Origin: Spraguea lophii
Lineage: Eukaryota > Microsporidia > Spragueidae
DNA: 64,000 nt
Assembly: GCA_001887945.1 (NCBI GenBank)
Contig: LDOQ01000261.1
Coordinates: 20,008 to 84,007, forward strand
Reading direction: 5' to 3'
Shown here one piece after another: positions 1 through 11,480 of the stretch. Numbering within the stretch: position 1 is the stretch's first letter; every line of letters begins with the position of its first letter. Under the pieces are notes generated by a model. That model had not been told where the DNA came from. It searched no databases and saw nothing but the letters and a program-made list of their open reading frames with translations. Position numbers and translations under genes: made by a program.

Positions 1-41
1 AAAACCCCATCCTTTTTTCCTTCTATCATAATATAAATACC

Positions 42-1024
42 GGTAAGGTGTGCAAATAAAGACCTTATAAAGAGACAATCTCAGATGTTTACAGTAAACA
101 AAATATATATAAAAATATATTAACTATCAAAAAAATCGTATGAACGTTTTGTTGGCTTCGGAATCATGAACTAATTTCATCCAGAAGGTTATATCCAAAA
201 TATAAAAAGATTATGCAAATGAATGTGGCGAACGGATAGAACTATTTAGATGGAGATGTTCTATCTTAGAATGCAAGAGAAAACCCATACCAATAAGAAA
301 AAACTTTTTTTTGATGGTTTTAAAATTTCTATTTACGAAATACTTCAAGTATTATTAGAAATATGTAAAAAATCTACACATAAACGTATTATAAAAGAAA
401 CGAAATTAAGTTATAGGTAATTTCCATAATAAATAAATTTAAACATGTGGCAATCAAAATAAAAAAAATAAAATAGGTGGATATGATGACACAGTAGAAA
501 TTGATGAGATAGAAGTCTCAAAAACAAATATAATATTGGAAAATCCTAAAATAACTTTGGGTCATTGATGGCATTTTAGGAACACGAAAGAAGTATTTAC
601 CATGTTGAAAATAAAAGAAATGCAAAGGTCATTGAAAAAATAATCAAAAGTAATGTCAACGTAGGAATAAGAATAATAACAGATGGCTAGAAAGTCTATT
701 CAAGATTATCTAACCTGGGTTATACATACGAAACGATTAATCACGTAAAAAACTTTATACACCCACAAACTAAAGAAATACATACTCAAAATATTGAAAT
801 TGTGTGGAGATATTTAAAAAAATATCTAAAAAACCAACTTATACAGAACAAAAGTGGATTAATAATTCGAATTTTAATCTATTTTTAATCACTACCACAA
901 AATCTTCTTTCTCGGGAACTCTTAAACGATTTAAAGTGTATTAAATGATGTATCTGTTTGTTTTATTCTTTTCGTTTCTTTTTTAACCTCTTCTTTATAG
1001 GGTCTTTATTTTGCACGCCTTACT
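42..1024 (+). mobile_element. Merlin-family DNA transposon, degenerate copy 1
   Basis: The element is bounded by inverted repeats: the left end reads GGTAAGGTGTGCAAATAAAG and the right end is its near-perfect reverse complement around 1000-1024. Inside, the plus strand reads as a broken ISXO2-like (IS1016/Merlin) transposase. A GG-DDTVEIDE stretch lies near 477-515, an IITDGWKVYSRLSNLGYTYE-like block near 675-740, and a HTQNIEIVWRYLKKYL-like block near 780-830. These match the DDE core of the family. In-frame stops and frameshifts make it non-coding. I see no clear target-site duplication at this copy. The same TIRs and layout recur at 16855-17823. Confidence 0.85.
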
Positions 1025-2638
1025 AATTTATTTTTTTAAAATATTTTTTCAATATTATGGAAAATGGTGATTATAAAAGTGTAGATAGAGAAAATTTTAT
1101 AAATTTAAAGAAGTTGAATATAAAGGAAATGATTATATTGGAAAATGATGATTTTCATAGTTTAATTATAATAATAAATGAAATGAATTATAGGAGATTG
1201 ATTTGCAAAAAAAATATTATATTTATATTTATAATATTATATAATTATATTATTTATCTATATTTTGTTGTTAGAATTAGTTTTTATTAAAATTATAATA
1301 GTTATTGATATAAAATAAGAAATGAAAAATTCTATAAAAAGTATGCTCGAATAACGATAAATATGGATTTAACGATAAAATAAACACATTAATTTTTTAA
1401 AATATATAAATACATATTTATTAACATCTTTATTGGCTAATAAAATTGATAATTTATGAATAGAATTTTATTTAATAATAATATCAATTAAATTTACATT
1501 TGATATTGACGAATAACTCTAAAAACCATTTAAAGCAATATATAATCTTATTACATTTGTTACTGCTACATCTTTATTTTTAGAAATATTTTTTTTATTT
1601 ATAATTTTTCTAGGATAGATATAATTTATTCATATTTTATATAAAAACAAGATCAATATTGTAAATCAAAATATTTCCATTAACTGCCGAATTATTTCTC
1701 ATTCGCGAATATGTGAAATTTATTTTTTTTATACACTGTTATTTTCGTTTGAAAAACAAATTTTTGATATCAGTTTCATACTTTAACTATGTTTCCAATA
1801 TAATATATTAGCACTCAACTTAATACATATTATAATTATAATTGTTTTATAATAATCTTTTTCTATATTATTACGATATCAAAAATAAAACATGCATTAT
1901 TAAAATTTTGATAACCTTAATAGGATTTTTCATAAATACAGAAAATTGATTTTTTATGGAAATAGAATTTAGTCGTTTCACTTTTAATTTATTATAAAAA
2001 TCGATTGTAATAATTATTTAACACACGTTGTAAAATTTCTAAAGAATATTTCTATTTTTAAATTTAGTTACTGTACTTAAAATGTTTATTCTAAACACGT
2101 TTCTATTAAACGTTTTTGATCTTATATTTTCTATTTTATTTTCAACATACTAAAAACATTCTCTATTGGTTTGAGTCTGAAAAACAAATAGGCAAAAAAA
2201 CATATTGTATATCGTAATTATTCAAAAAAGTTAAAATTGTATTAAATTTATGAAATATAACCTTATCGAATATCAGAACAGAATATAGTATGGATATTGG
2301 TTCTGTTATAACCTTACAAGAAAGACACATCTAATTCTATGTTATATCCACCATTAACAATTTATGTTTTTTGATTCCATCATTAAGAAAAATGCATATA
2401 ATTAAATATTTTAATTTTTAAATCCAACATATGTGTTATAATATCGTGGTTATCAGGATTATACCGATGTGCTGTACAAGTATGGGGGTTAAAGATAGAA
2501 TTGACAAGAAAAAATAATGTTTTATTTGTGTACCCAAATCATACAGAACAATAACAGATTATAAATTTTTTATGTTTTCCTGGGGAACAACAGATGATTT
2601 CTTTTTTATTTCTTTTCTAATGAAATCACTAGACTTAA
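1025..2638. other. Gene-poor AT-rich stretch
   Basis: I see no supportable gene. A 77-codon frame at 1057-1290 starts just outside the Merlin end, but its last third is low-complexity hydrophobic sequence and it lacks the upstream CCC signal. The stretch may contain further decayed transposon sequence that I cannot name. Confidence 0.5.
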
Positions 2639-2990
2639 TTATCCCATCCGAGATGGGACCGAATCCCACTCCATTCCATTATTAAAATTTAACAGTACAT
2701 CTTTGTGTTGATCATTATTAGTTGCGAATATTTTACGGATAATATTACTACCTTCGGTTTTATCAACTTTTTTATCCCTCTTTTTTTGTGAATAATCACT
2801 AAATGAGTTTTTTAAATCTTTCAATAAAAACTCAAAGACTCTACAAATAATATTTTCCTTAGTTCATTCAGGGACATAAATTTAGAAGGAGATTTTGTTC
2901 CACCGAAATATTTTATTAAATTAAATCCGAGTTCTGCCATGATATCCAGCTTTTTGTTGGTTATTCTTATTTTCCATCAGTTTTTTTTAA
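2639..2990 (-). pseudogene. Decayed protein-coding remnant, unknown
   Basis: On the minus strand a coding-like frame can be followed from about 2990 (ITNKKLDIMAELGFNLIKYF...) into a second frame that ends at 2639 (...NNGMEWDSVPSRMG). A frameshift is needed near 2840. The amino acid composition is balanced and unlike random AT-rich sequence, which supports a former gene. I do not recognise the family. It abuts the Ginger-like element at 3035, so it could be part of an older mobile element. Confidence 0.35.
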
Positions 2991-3034
2991 AAAATATTTA
3001 ATTCTTATTTAGCGGAAATAGTTTTTATATTTAA

Positions 3035-4002
3035 TGTCGCGCGCACAGCGCGCGAAGCGTGCGGTGCGTGCGACCGTGTTCGAATCCTCGTGTAACCAAA
3101 ATTTTTTTACTAAATAACAAATATAATTTACTTAACAATTTTTATCCTAATCGTTAAAACCTTTTTAACTCTTTGACACTTAGTGTTTTTTATTTCAACA
3201 AAATGTTTACAAGAATCTTATTACTTCATATATATCATCTTCATACAAACAATCTAGTTTTTTCTTTTTGGGTATTTTTATTTCATACGTTGATTTTTGT
3301 GGATTACAACACCTATCTATTCGTTTCTCATAAAAATAAATTCATTGGAAGACGGTTCGGAATTTTCATTGTTATTAGGTTAGGTTAGGTTATTATTTTC
3401 TGATTGTCGTTTATAAAATGGTTCAAGCAGATTCTTAATGTTACGGAATGAATAATTTTGTTATAATTAAATGGAATTTTAGAAATATATGTAAACTATT
3501 TGTTTTTATTATCTTTAAATTTTTCTTTATTTATCATTCTTGTTAATGTTTGATTAAAATACCCACCCGTTCTTGTGCTTGAGGATGTCTTGATTTGCCA
3601 AATATATGCATAAGTTTCTGGTTTTTGTATAATTGCTTCATATGTTGGCCTTTAAATTCCAAGTCATTATCATTTCGTATTATTTGTTATGATTCCTTTA
3701 AATAAAATAAATTTTCTAATGCTTCAGTAACAAATTCAGCTTTTTTATTTTTTAATGGATAACAAAAGGTAAGTTTTGTGCAAATATCAACAATTGATAA
3801 AATCCATTTGTATTCTTCCTTTTATGCATATAGATAAAATTATTATTTTTCATAATATAAACTGAAAAAGTAACAATTTTAATGTTTTTAGCTCAGAAAA
3901 TTTCAAATTATCAAAGTTCGAATCCCTTTGAACACAATAATTTGTAAATGAAAAATCTGAGCTTCGCGGGCAGGGCACGGGTAGTGGCCTCTGCGCGCGA
4001 CA
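3035..4002 (-). mobile_element. Ginger-like DNA transposon with GC-rich TIRs and TTTAA duplication
   Basis: The ends are TGTCGCGCGCA (3035-3045) and TGCGCGCGACA (3992-4002), a perfect inverted pair in otherwise very AT-rich DNA. Both sides are flanked by TTTAA (3030-3034 and 4003-4007), which looks like a target-site duplication. Inside, on the minus strand, is a relic of a retrovirus-type (rve) integrase. A cut-and-paste element with TGT...ACA ends, TIRs and an rve integrase fits the Ginger class. At 968 bp it is short, so this is probably a deleted, non-autonomous copy. GTTCGAATCC (tRNA B-box-like) occurs near both ends, at about 3073 and 3918. Confidence 0.65.
3550..3825 (-). pseudogene. 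Integrase core (rve) relic inside the Ginger-like element
   Basis: Read on the minus strand, the sequence gives EEYKWILSIVDICTKL, then LKNKKAEFVTEALENLF, then RNDNDLEFKGQHMKQLY, then HIFGKSRHPQAQERVGIL. These correspond to the first catalytic Asp region, the second Asp region (the D-N-x-x-E-F pattern) and the HPQxQ segment near the catalytic Glu of retroviral-type integrases. One stop interrupts the frame between the first two Asp regions. Flanking parts of the gene are missing or unreadable, so it cannot encode an active enzyme. Confidence 0.7.
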
Positions 4003-4589
4003 TTTAATATAAGAATTTTCCTTTTTATGTTTATGAAAACTCTTGTAACATACTAGGATTTATTTTTTTCTTGCTTTTCCATTTATATTAAGGAAAGATC
4101 ATATGAATGAAGGTTTCTTAATATTCAATTTTTTCATAAATCAAATCTTGTGTATAAAAAATTTTGGATTAGGAGAATCATGATTGTCAATTTTGAAAAT
4201 ATATGAAAATTTATCCCTATTTTTTAAAATACAAAACAAAATAACAATGGATAATTTTATTAAATTATTTTATGAATTTAAACAAATAAAGGAATTATGA
4301 TTTTTAATATTTGATGGGAGATTACGTACATAAATGATGAGAAAATAATGCTAAATATCCCAAAAATAAATGTAGATGTACTGACAATTTAAATAAAAAT
4401 ATTTTTAATTTTAAGATATCTTTGATTAGAATAATACATCCAATATTTTCTGTATATTAGGAATGAAAATAAAAATAATTCAAAATATTATAATACAGAT
4501 AAAAAACCATCAAACAAAACATTAAAAGTTTTTGTTATAATTGTTCAAAACTATAATAAACAGTTGGCTAAGAAAACCGGCATAGGAAA

Positions 4590-4760
4590 ATAATAGTAAA
4601 CCTCGATGATTCCAAATTTGGTAAGCGAAAGTTCAATAGAAATGGAAGAGTTAACGGCATAGAAAGAATTACTTCAAAATTTATATTCTTAGAAGTAGTA
4701 AAAAAAAAGAATTCGAAAAATCGACATAAAATAATAGAGAATAATGACATATAAACGAAA
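4590..4760 (+). pseudogene. Merlin/ISXO2 transposase fragment (second lineage)
   Basis: The plus strand reads as NLDDSKFGKRKFNRNGRVNG followed by IERITSKFIFLEVVKK. This matches the start of the ISXO2 DDE domain, whose usual pattern is VEIDESKFGKRKYNRG...GVERxTGRxFLVPV. Stops lie just upstream and downstream, and the WVFG block is deleted. It differs clearly from the 42-1024 copy (DSKFGKRKFN here, EIEVSKTN there), so it belongs to another lineage. No TIRs could be assigned. Confidence 0.7.
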
Positions 4761-5789
4761 AATATTATTTTCACTGGTTCTAGATAAGGTTATAATGGAA
4801 TTAAAGAAACAGAATATTAAAAACAAATTATAAACCATAGATCGGATTTATTAGTTAAGATAACAATGTTTATATCAACATCGATAAGATATACAGTCTA
4901 GAATTAAAAAAATCATTCCTAAGAGTTATCGAAGTAAAAAAATATATTTTTAGACCATAAACATATATACAATTTTTTTAGGAGTTATGATGATTGTCCA
5001 ATGGGCTTTTATCATGAATATGTTTGAATTAAATTATACGTTGTTTTATTATTATTTTTTGTTCGCGTTTTAAAGATAAAAGTAAAAATTTTTTATGTAT
5101 CTTCAAATATGTTGATTAAATCACCTTAAGCAAATAGATTTGTTATATTTATGCAATTTTGCAAAGGAGAACATTAATTATATGTATGTTATATGTGATG
5201 GCAGCACTTGTGAAATTTATCTTTCATTAATTTATACATCTGTTAATTATACATGGGAATTTATAGAGAAACACTATTCATTTGCGTTTATTATTATATT
5301 ATCTAAAACCAATAAATCATATAAAGAAGTATTCCCCAAAATTTGGAACTTATATTATATTGCTTTTGAAACCGAAATGTGCATAAAAAGAATTAAAATA
5401 AATCCTCAATAAATTACAGAAAAAGGAATATGAATGATTTAGGAAATAAAAATTATAAAATTTATAACAATTTAATTGATTAACTATCTATTTTTACGTA
5501 TTTCATTCACATTAAGTTCTTATTCGAGATATACTATAATACGTTCCCACCAAAAAATAATTAATATTGGGTATAAAAGATATCTTTAAACAAATTTCTT
5601 TTATGATTATTATTTTAACCTCGGTCAAGTGATTCGGCTTAGAAAATAAAAAAACAAGCACCCGATTATAGATGATATTAGATAAAATTTTTATAGTTTA
5701 TTTTAAGTACCTATTTTTTATATCCACTTCCAAGATCGGACTGTTGCTTAAAAACATCTAGGGAAATTAAAAAAAAGAAGTTTTATTCA
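4761..5789. other. No gene seen; probable continuation of transposon debris
   Basis: No frame with convincing composition or start signal was found. A 90-codon frame at 5140-5412 has no CCC signal and no recognisable motif. Short coding-like patches near 4840-4930 on the plus strand may be the decayed tail of the preceding transposase. Confidence 0.4.
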
Positions 5790-5880
5790 GCCCGCTTAGC
5801 TAAATGGTCATAAAGTAGTAATCAAATCCCAAACATAGTGAATTCTAATTTCCCATCCGAAAAATTTTCAAAAAAAAATA
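5790..5880 (+). mobile_element. SINE fragment (tRNA-like head only)
   Basis: CCCGCTTAGCTAAATGGTCA, the following GTAGTAATCAAATCCCAAAC and the later CCATCCGAAAAATTTTCAA match the tRNA-derived head and the A-rich joint of the intact SINE at 46716. The body and tail are absent. The fragment runs directly into a Merlin transposase relic on the other strand. Confidence 0.7.
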
Positions 5881-5888
5881 GAGAAAAA

Positions 5889-6085
5889 GCATATTATTCT
5901 ATCAATTTGATTAATATTTCTTCTTTTGTGTCATTAACTTCAACTAAAAATATGTCTCCCGTTTCACGACAAACTCCATTCAACATCCATTTTGTTTTTA
6001 TAATTCATTTTTTATTATATTTTCTTTGGGAAATTACAGTTTCACAGATTTTCACCCTTCTCCCATGTCTCCGATTTTGTTATTA
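5889..6085 (-). pseudogene. Merlin/ISXO2 transposase fragment (third lineage)
   Basis: On the minus strand the sequence reads ICETVISQRKYNKK, then TKWMLNGVCRETGDIFLVEV, then KKEILIKLIEYNM. This is the ISXO2 pattern EIDETxISxRKYNRG...WVxGGVxRETGxxFLVxV. The first catalytic Asp region is damaged (ICET where IDET is expected) and flanking parts are lost. It is a third, distinct sequence type of this transposase in the window. Confidence 0.75.
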
Positions 6086-7334
6086 TATTTTTGTATTTTT
6101 AAAATATAGGTTTTTCTTGAAATTCTGTAAAACTTAAATACGAATCTTTTAAATATCTTTGTATCTATGACTATATTCGAAACAAATTGATACACGATCA
6201 TTCACATCATATCAGCGCATCTTCAAAGTTTATTTTAAAATTTTTCAAAAATTGTGTTTTTTCTAAAACTTATGGATTTTTATTACATTTTTTTGTTTAT
6301 GGTCTAATAATAATTAAATTATATTACTTATATTCCAATTTAAAATACATTTTACGTTTTTACAAACAATTTTTTAGGTAAAAATTTAATATTCTGAATG
6401 AGCGAAATAAAATCATCTATATAACGAATAAATTCATAAAAAATTACTTATTATCCCATATTTTCCAATATCTTCTGATATATTAAGCAGAAATAAAATT
6501 CCGTAAAAGAGAAAATGGATTGTAAATAAAAAAAAATCATTTACTTGGAATGATATAATTTTATATAATACTTTGTAATAAACCTCTGGTGTTAAAATAT
6601 TTTAATTCGTAAGAATGGCAAAGATTTGTTTTAAAATTCGATCTCGAACCATTTATTAAATTATCGCAAAATCCTCAAAATATCACCGGTTTATTTTTTA
6701 TCATGTTATACAAAAGTTTGTAGAACATTGCTATATTCGGATGTATAATTTTTACCGATAATTTAAAAAACTTCGTGATAAATCTTACAATATTTTTAAT
6801 CCATATATTATTGTCCAAAAACACGATCAAAAAACAGTAGAATAAATATGACCACATTCCCAATCTACTTCTCGATATTTTTAATAACCTTTCTTTCAAA
6901 ATATATTAAGAAAGAGTGAAAGTTTGTATTATTACAATTTATAACAGTCAATAATATTTATCACATTTTTCAATAATACAGCCGAAGGAATAAATGTAAG
7001 GTGAAAGCATCGTTTTAAACTCGTTTTTGCGTATTTGATTTATAAAGGAATGCCAATCATTCTAATTTTGTCATACGTTAAATCATTATTCATCAAATCG
7101 GGCATTACATCTATATACCGATACAGTAACAAGTATATTTTCAGTTGCATTTTCAAACCTGATTATGATATTTGAGGAATATAATCAATAAGTTACAAGA
7201 CTTTCGGGAATACAAATTTATATGCATATATAATTTTATTATACATTATAATAAAAATTATAGGATGGTGTCTTCCAACAAATTTATCATGATATGATTA
7301 TTAATTGAATGAACTGCTTGACACACGTTTAATT
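6086..7334. other. Decayed region without an intact gene
   Basis: No intact gene was seen. On the minus strand, coding-like patches can be read (for example YRYIDVMPDLMNNDLTYDKI around 7060-7130, and a 74-codon frame at 6675-6899). They are interrupted by stops and frame changes. The patches may belong to the same decayed gene as 7335-7742. I cannot name the family. Confidence 0.35.
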
Positions 7335-7742
7335 ATACCATCAGTGCACTATATTTGAATTTAACAATCGTTTCTTTTTAAATAATTTTAATAAAAATAC
7401 AGAATCAACCTGGATATGTTGTTTCAGCTTATAAAGGTCAAATAACATAATATCCTTTGGAATATCAAATAATGAAAATACAAAATTAGGTATGTGTTCC
7501 TTTCTCTGTTAAATATCTGTTTTTACTGGCTGAAACGAGGTAACACGGGTTATTATCCGTTTAGACTGTTCACCGATAACTGTGTCAGCTCTATTATTCT
7601 TTTTTATAAGGTTATTATACATACCTGCATCAATAATATCATAATTTACATTTGTTACACATTTTATATTGCAGACCCTAATTTTATACTTTCACTTCCC
7701 TCCCCCTTTTTCTAACACAGGATTGAAATTACAGTATGCCAT
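7335..7742 (-). pseudogene. Decayed reading frame, unknown family
   Basis: On the minus strand one frame stays coding-like from 7742 (MAYCNFNPVLEKGG) to about 7335 and is broken by only two internal stops. Readable patches include DIIDAGMYNNLIKKNNRADT, EQSKRIITRVTSFQPVKTDI and SLFDIPKDIMLFDLYKLKQH. The balanced composition argues for a former protein gene, probably of a mobile element given its surroundings. No diagnostic motif was recognised. Confidence 0.4.
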
Positions 7743-7966
7743 TCATATTCTTCCATATCTCCTTCTCTTATATAAAAGTTTAAAATGTTGATACGGGAAC
7801 TAAAACTTCCTTTTTTCAAACTTTAACTATCCTTTTTTTTTAAGTTGGATTATGAAAATAATCAATATTTTCCGTATATACTGTATTTCTTAAAGAAATA
7901 ATTTATTTAAATATTTGTATAAAAATATCAATGCTTTTTTAGGGATCTGTCTTTGGTTAGATAGGG

Positions 7967-8299
7967 TTATGAAATGGGGAAAACATATCCGTGTTCCGGT
8001 TTTGGAGAAATGTGAAGGAATTGTTTGTTCTTTATTGTAGATAGTTTAAATTCACATTTGTCACAAATTATTGACTTTTTTAGCATTTTACATTTTACCG
8101 CGCATAAAATGCAGTTTTCACTCGCATTAATATATAAATGTATATTTTCCTCAGATAAATTTAAATTAAAAATACTTTCATCTTTATTAAATCTATTATT
8201 GTCAATTTGGTAATAGTTAATACATCTACTCATTACTATGATATAATGATCTTTTAACAAGTTTAAAATACTGCTTTTTAAGAAAATTTTTATAACCAA
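7967..8299 (-). CDS. Hypothetical 110-aa protein with a Cys-rich patch (doubtful)
   Basis: This uninterrupted frame ends GYVFPIS. Its central patch reads CILCAVKCKMLKKSIICDKC, two CxxC pairs separated by 13 residues, a spacing compatible with a small zinc-binding unit. The upstream sequence lacks the CCC signal of housekeeping genes here. It sits in a transposon graveyard and could be the zinc-finger part of a mobile-element protein. No family was recognised. Confidence 0.3.
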   Translation of the reverse strand: MVIKIFLKSSILNLLKDHYIIVMSRCINYYQIDNNRFNKDESIFNLNLSEENIHLYINASENCILCAVKCKMLKKSIICDKCEFKLSTIKNKQFLHISPKPEHGYVFPIS

Positions 8300-8559
8300 T
8301 TTCCAATTTGAATTTAATGTCTTTTATTCGTTTTATAAAACCACCATATTATTATAAAAATACTTTAAAATGATATTTTAATATTTACAGAACTATTTTA
8401 AATGAAAATAGACTTCTTATTTTTACCATATTTAAGCATAAATATAATATTTTCGATTAAATTCGTACAATCAAAAATTATAAATTATGTTAAAGAAATG
8501 TAACTTATAAAATAATATATATCCCTTTATTAGAATAAATAGTTTATTAAAATATATTT

Positions 8560-9470
8560 TTTATTTCTGTATTTTGGTAAATACCCCAACATTTTTCATA
8601 AGAGTCTGGCCAAATCGTTTGATATTATGCGATTAAAACTTTCATTAATATGTTTAAAAAGTCCCCTCGCAGGTTTATTTTCATTCTTTCGATTATATTT
8701 TAAAATGGAGAATATGGTGGAAGATATAGAATTAAAGCGTAAATTCTGGGATTAAATCAACAATATTACTATAAGGTTCATCTAGAATTGCCGAGAATAT
8801 ATATTAAAATTGTAAATTCCTTTGCCACTGTAATATTATGTAAACATTTTAAAACTCTCTAAAGTCAATATCATCTACAGTATTTATATCATTTTTATAG
8901 GGTATTGCAATATTCTTGTTTACACCCTGTATAAAATTATAACTTTTTGTTCATACATATTTAACCTTCACATATATAAATTTGCCAATAATTGCTGCCA
9001 TAGTCGATTCTAATTGCAAGAGAAATTTATACTTCACCTATAAATATGAATGATTAAGATGAATTTTTATACGGTAAACATGTAAAATTTTTTTCATATT
9101 CTCACGTTTCTTGATTGACGATCATGGGTTTCCATTCATTGGAACAGTGTTAATGATTTTAATGAAAAACATAGATTTTTACGTTTTCAAAATTTATGGA
9201 CGTAGAAACACATGTTAAGACCTATTCACTCCTTTTCTGTTGTTTTTTAATAGTAACTATTGAATTATTATCAATAAGGTTGGATATAAATGTCTTATGG
9301 ACATCTCCGAATTTGAATCTTTTATTTCCACCTCTTCTTTAAACTGATAAGACAACCTTATTATTAAATTTTCTAACAATAAACTGGGCATTAAATTTAA
9401 TCAATTTTAGTTCATCTTCTATTTTATTATATGACATACCTCTATTATGTAAAAACAAGTATTTTTCCTT
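8560..9470 (-). mobile_element. Tc1/mariner-IS630 transposase relic
   Basis: Minus-strand patches in the correct order fit a Tc1/mariner-IS630 transposase. Near 9240-9470 an N-terminal helix-turn-helix region reads HNRGMSYNKIEDELKLI, then RRGGNKRFKFGDVHKTF and ISNLIDNNSIVTIKKQQ. Near 9110-9170 comes VPMNGNP, and near 8690-8760 the hallmark YLPPYSPF is followed by IIERMK (family pattern PPYSPxLNPIE). Stops and frameshifts are scattered throughout, so the copy is dead. TIRs could not be identified by eye. Confidence 0.75.
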
Positions 9471-9769
9471 TTTTTTTCTTTGGTTCAATTTTTTATATTT
9501 TTTTAGAACGGAAAATACGTTATTTCTACGTGTTTTGAAATAATTATAAGAGTCATTATTTCAAACTAAAAATTTTTGAATCATATATATTAAACTTATA
9601 TTCTCTTATTATGTTTGATATCGAGTTAATATCATATATATGATTGAATGAATTTATCTTCTATTATTCCTAAATTACTTGTCTTGTTTCTTATTATACT
9701 TGTAGGGTTTAACTAAAAGTATACCCCGCGGTAAAAATTAATTTTAAAAATGTGGAAAATCTTTTGCAA

Positions 9770-11480
9770 TTAAAGGTTACCCTTAAAATATTTTAATAAG
9801 ATTAAATGAAAGTTGTTATTTATCATTAATTGTATTATATCCATGAGACAAAGTTAAATATTTTAACTTTTTATCATAACAACCATTTAGATAATCTGTT
9901 GTAAAATATTTAAAGCTTTTATCGATTACATTAAAAAGGACAGTGGGTGGTTTATATTTATCATATCCAATTGTAAATAATATTCAAAATGGCGAATATC
10001 GTGATAAATAAAAAACATTTAGATTATCTTTTTTTCTCAATAAATTTTTTTTACGAGAAAACGGGGGATACTTTCGTTACCTAAAGCAAAAATTCGATTT
10101 CTATTTCTTTATTATGCCAAGTTCATTTAATGTTTTGAATGCTCTTTGGTATTTAACCGTTTGAGCTATATATTATTTTTTACATGTTATATTTCATTTT
10201 TATAAATAACCACGATAAATTATGGTTTTTTGTTCATGTATCACCCACTTTATACATTGTAACTGTCCAATTGGATGTTCTCGTATTTTACTCGGTATAT
10301 AATGAAAACTACCTCATCTATAAAAACAAAATTTTAACAGATATTTAGTAGGATTTTCTAATAATGTGTTCTTCGTATCTATATCTCTTTTTGCGATAAT
10401 CTGATTGCTTCTATTCACAGGAATTGGGGTTGTTGCCTTAAGAGGGTACTGCTATTTTTGAGACTTTTGGATCGGTAAAGGTAGATATAGAAATAACATT
10501 TTCCTCAAAAAACTTTCTCTGTTTCGTATTTACTAATGTTATAAAAAACCAAAATTAACCTGCCCATTACAACATCGTTATGTTTTGTGTCGCCTATTGA
10601 TTTTTTATTATTATCTCCCTTTTATAGATGACTATGTTATTAAATTTTCGGTAATAATGAATATTATGTCCGACGTAAAATAGTTTTAAATATAAAACAC
10701 GTTGAGATATAATTTAGAAAACAACTTTTTTGATTTGAGTTTCCGATCTTTAAATAACCCTTTAATCATCGCCAATATGTTTCTATTGTTTGAGTATTTA
10801 ATTCCTCGTTTTGAGCTTATATAAAATTTTTAGAGTAATTTGTTTTATAATCCTATAATTTATATTTTAAATGTTTTTATATCATTTTTAACAGCTTGTT
10901 AATATATCTGAATTTTCTTTTACGTGTTTTTTATCGTATATCACATTACATTCCTTGAAATTATTACATCAAAACATTTCTTTGATTATTCTATTATTAC
11001 ATAAAACAACCGTCGCCTATTATTTCACCGATATTATATTTTCTAATGGAATAATAGACTCGTTTATTTCAATTCATTTATTTATATCCCCTATTTTTTT
11101 GTTTTTTTAATATATGATCTAAAAATCGGCATTATGTATTTTAATCTTTTGAAAAACATTTCAACTTCTTTTATTATATCTTTTAATCCCAGTTCACTGC
11201 CCATTTATATATTACATGTATAGTGGTGTTTAAAAGGATTTTATTTTACTCGATACCTTACCAATTCTGATTAAAACCGTATAAAATTATATTTTTATAT
11301 GTAACTTTTTAACATAAACCAGTCGCCAATTTCTTCAACATTCTTTACGCCTGTATATTTTTGATTTTTTTAACAAACACCTAAACACATAAAAAAAACA
11401 TTATCCTATATGGTGAATCTGTTTTATTATATAATTCTTTTCTGTTGTTTATTACTATATTCATGAGTTGGTTGTTTTAA
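9770..11480 (-). pseudogene. Long decayed coding region, unknown family
   Basis: Coding-like minus-strand patches follow one another over about 1.7 kb. They include MGSELGLKDIIKEVEMFFKR near 11130-11200, IPSKIREHPIGQLQCIKWVI near 10240-10310, KYQRAFKTLNELGIIKK near 10110-10170, and GYDKYKPPTVLFNVIDKSFK near 9900-9980. Stops and frame changes separate them. The order suggests one large former gene or mobile-element polyprotein of several hundred residues. No catalytic motif was recognised, so no function is assigned. Confidence 0.4.

Noticed and set aside
1057..1290. 77-codon frame next to the Merlin right end
   Set aside because: No CCC signal, no recognisable motif, and a low-complexity hydrophobic tail; likely chance in AT-rich DNA.
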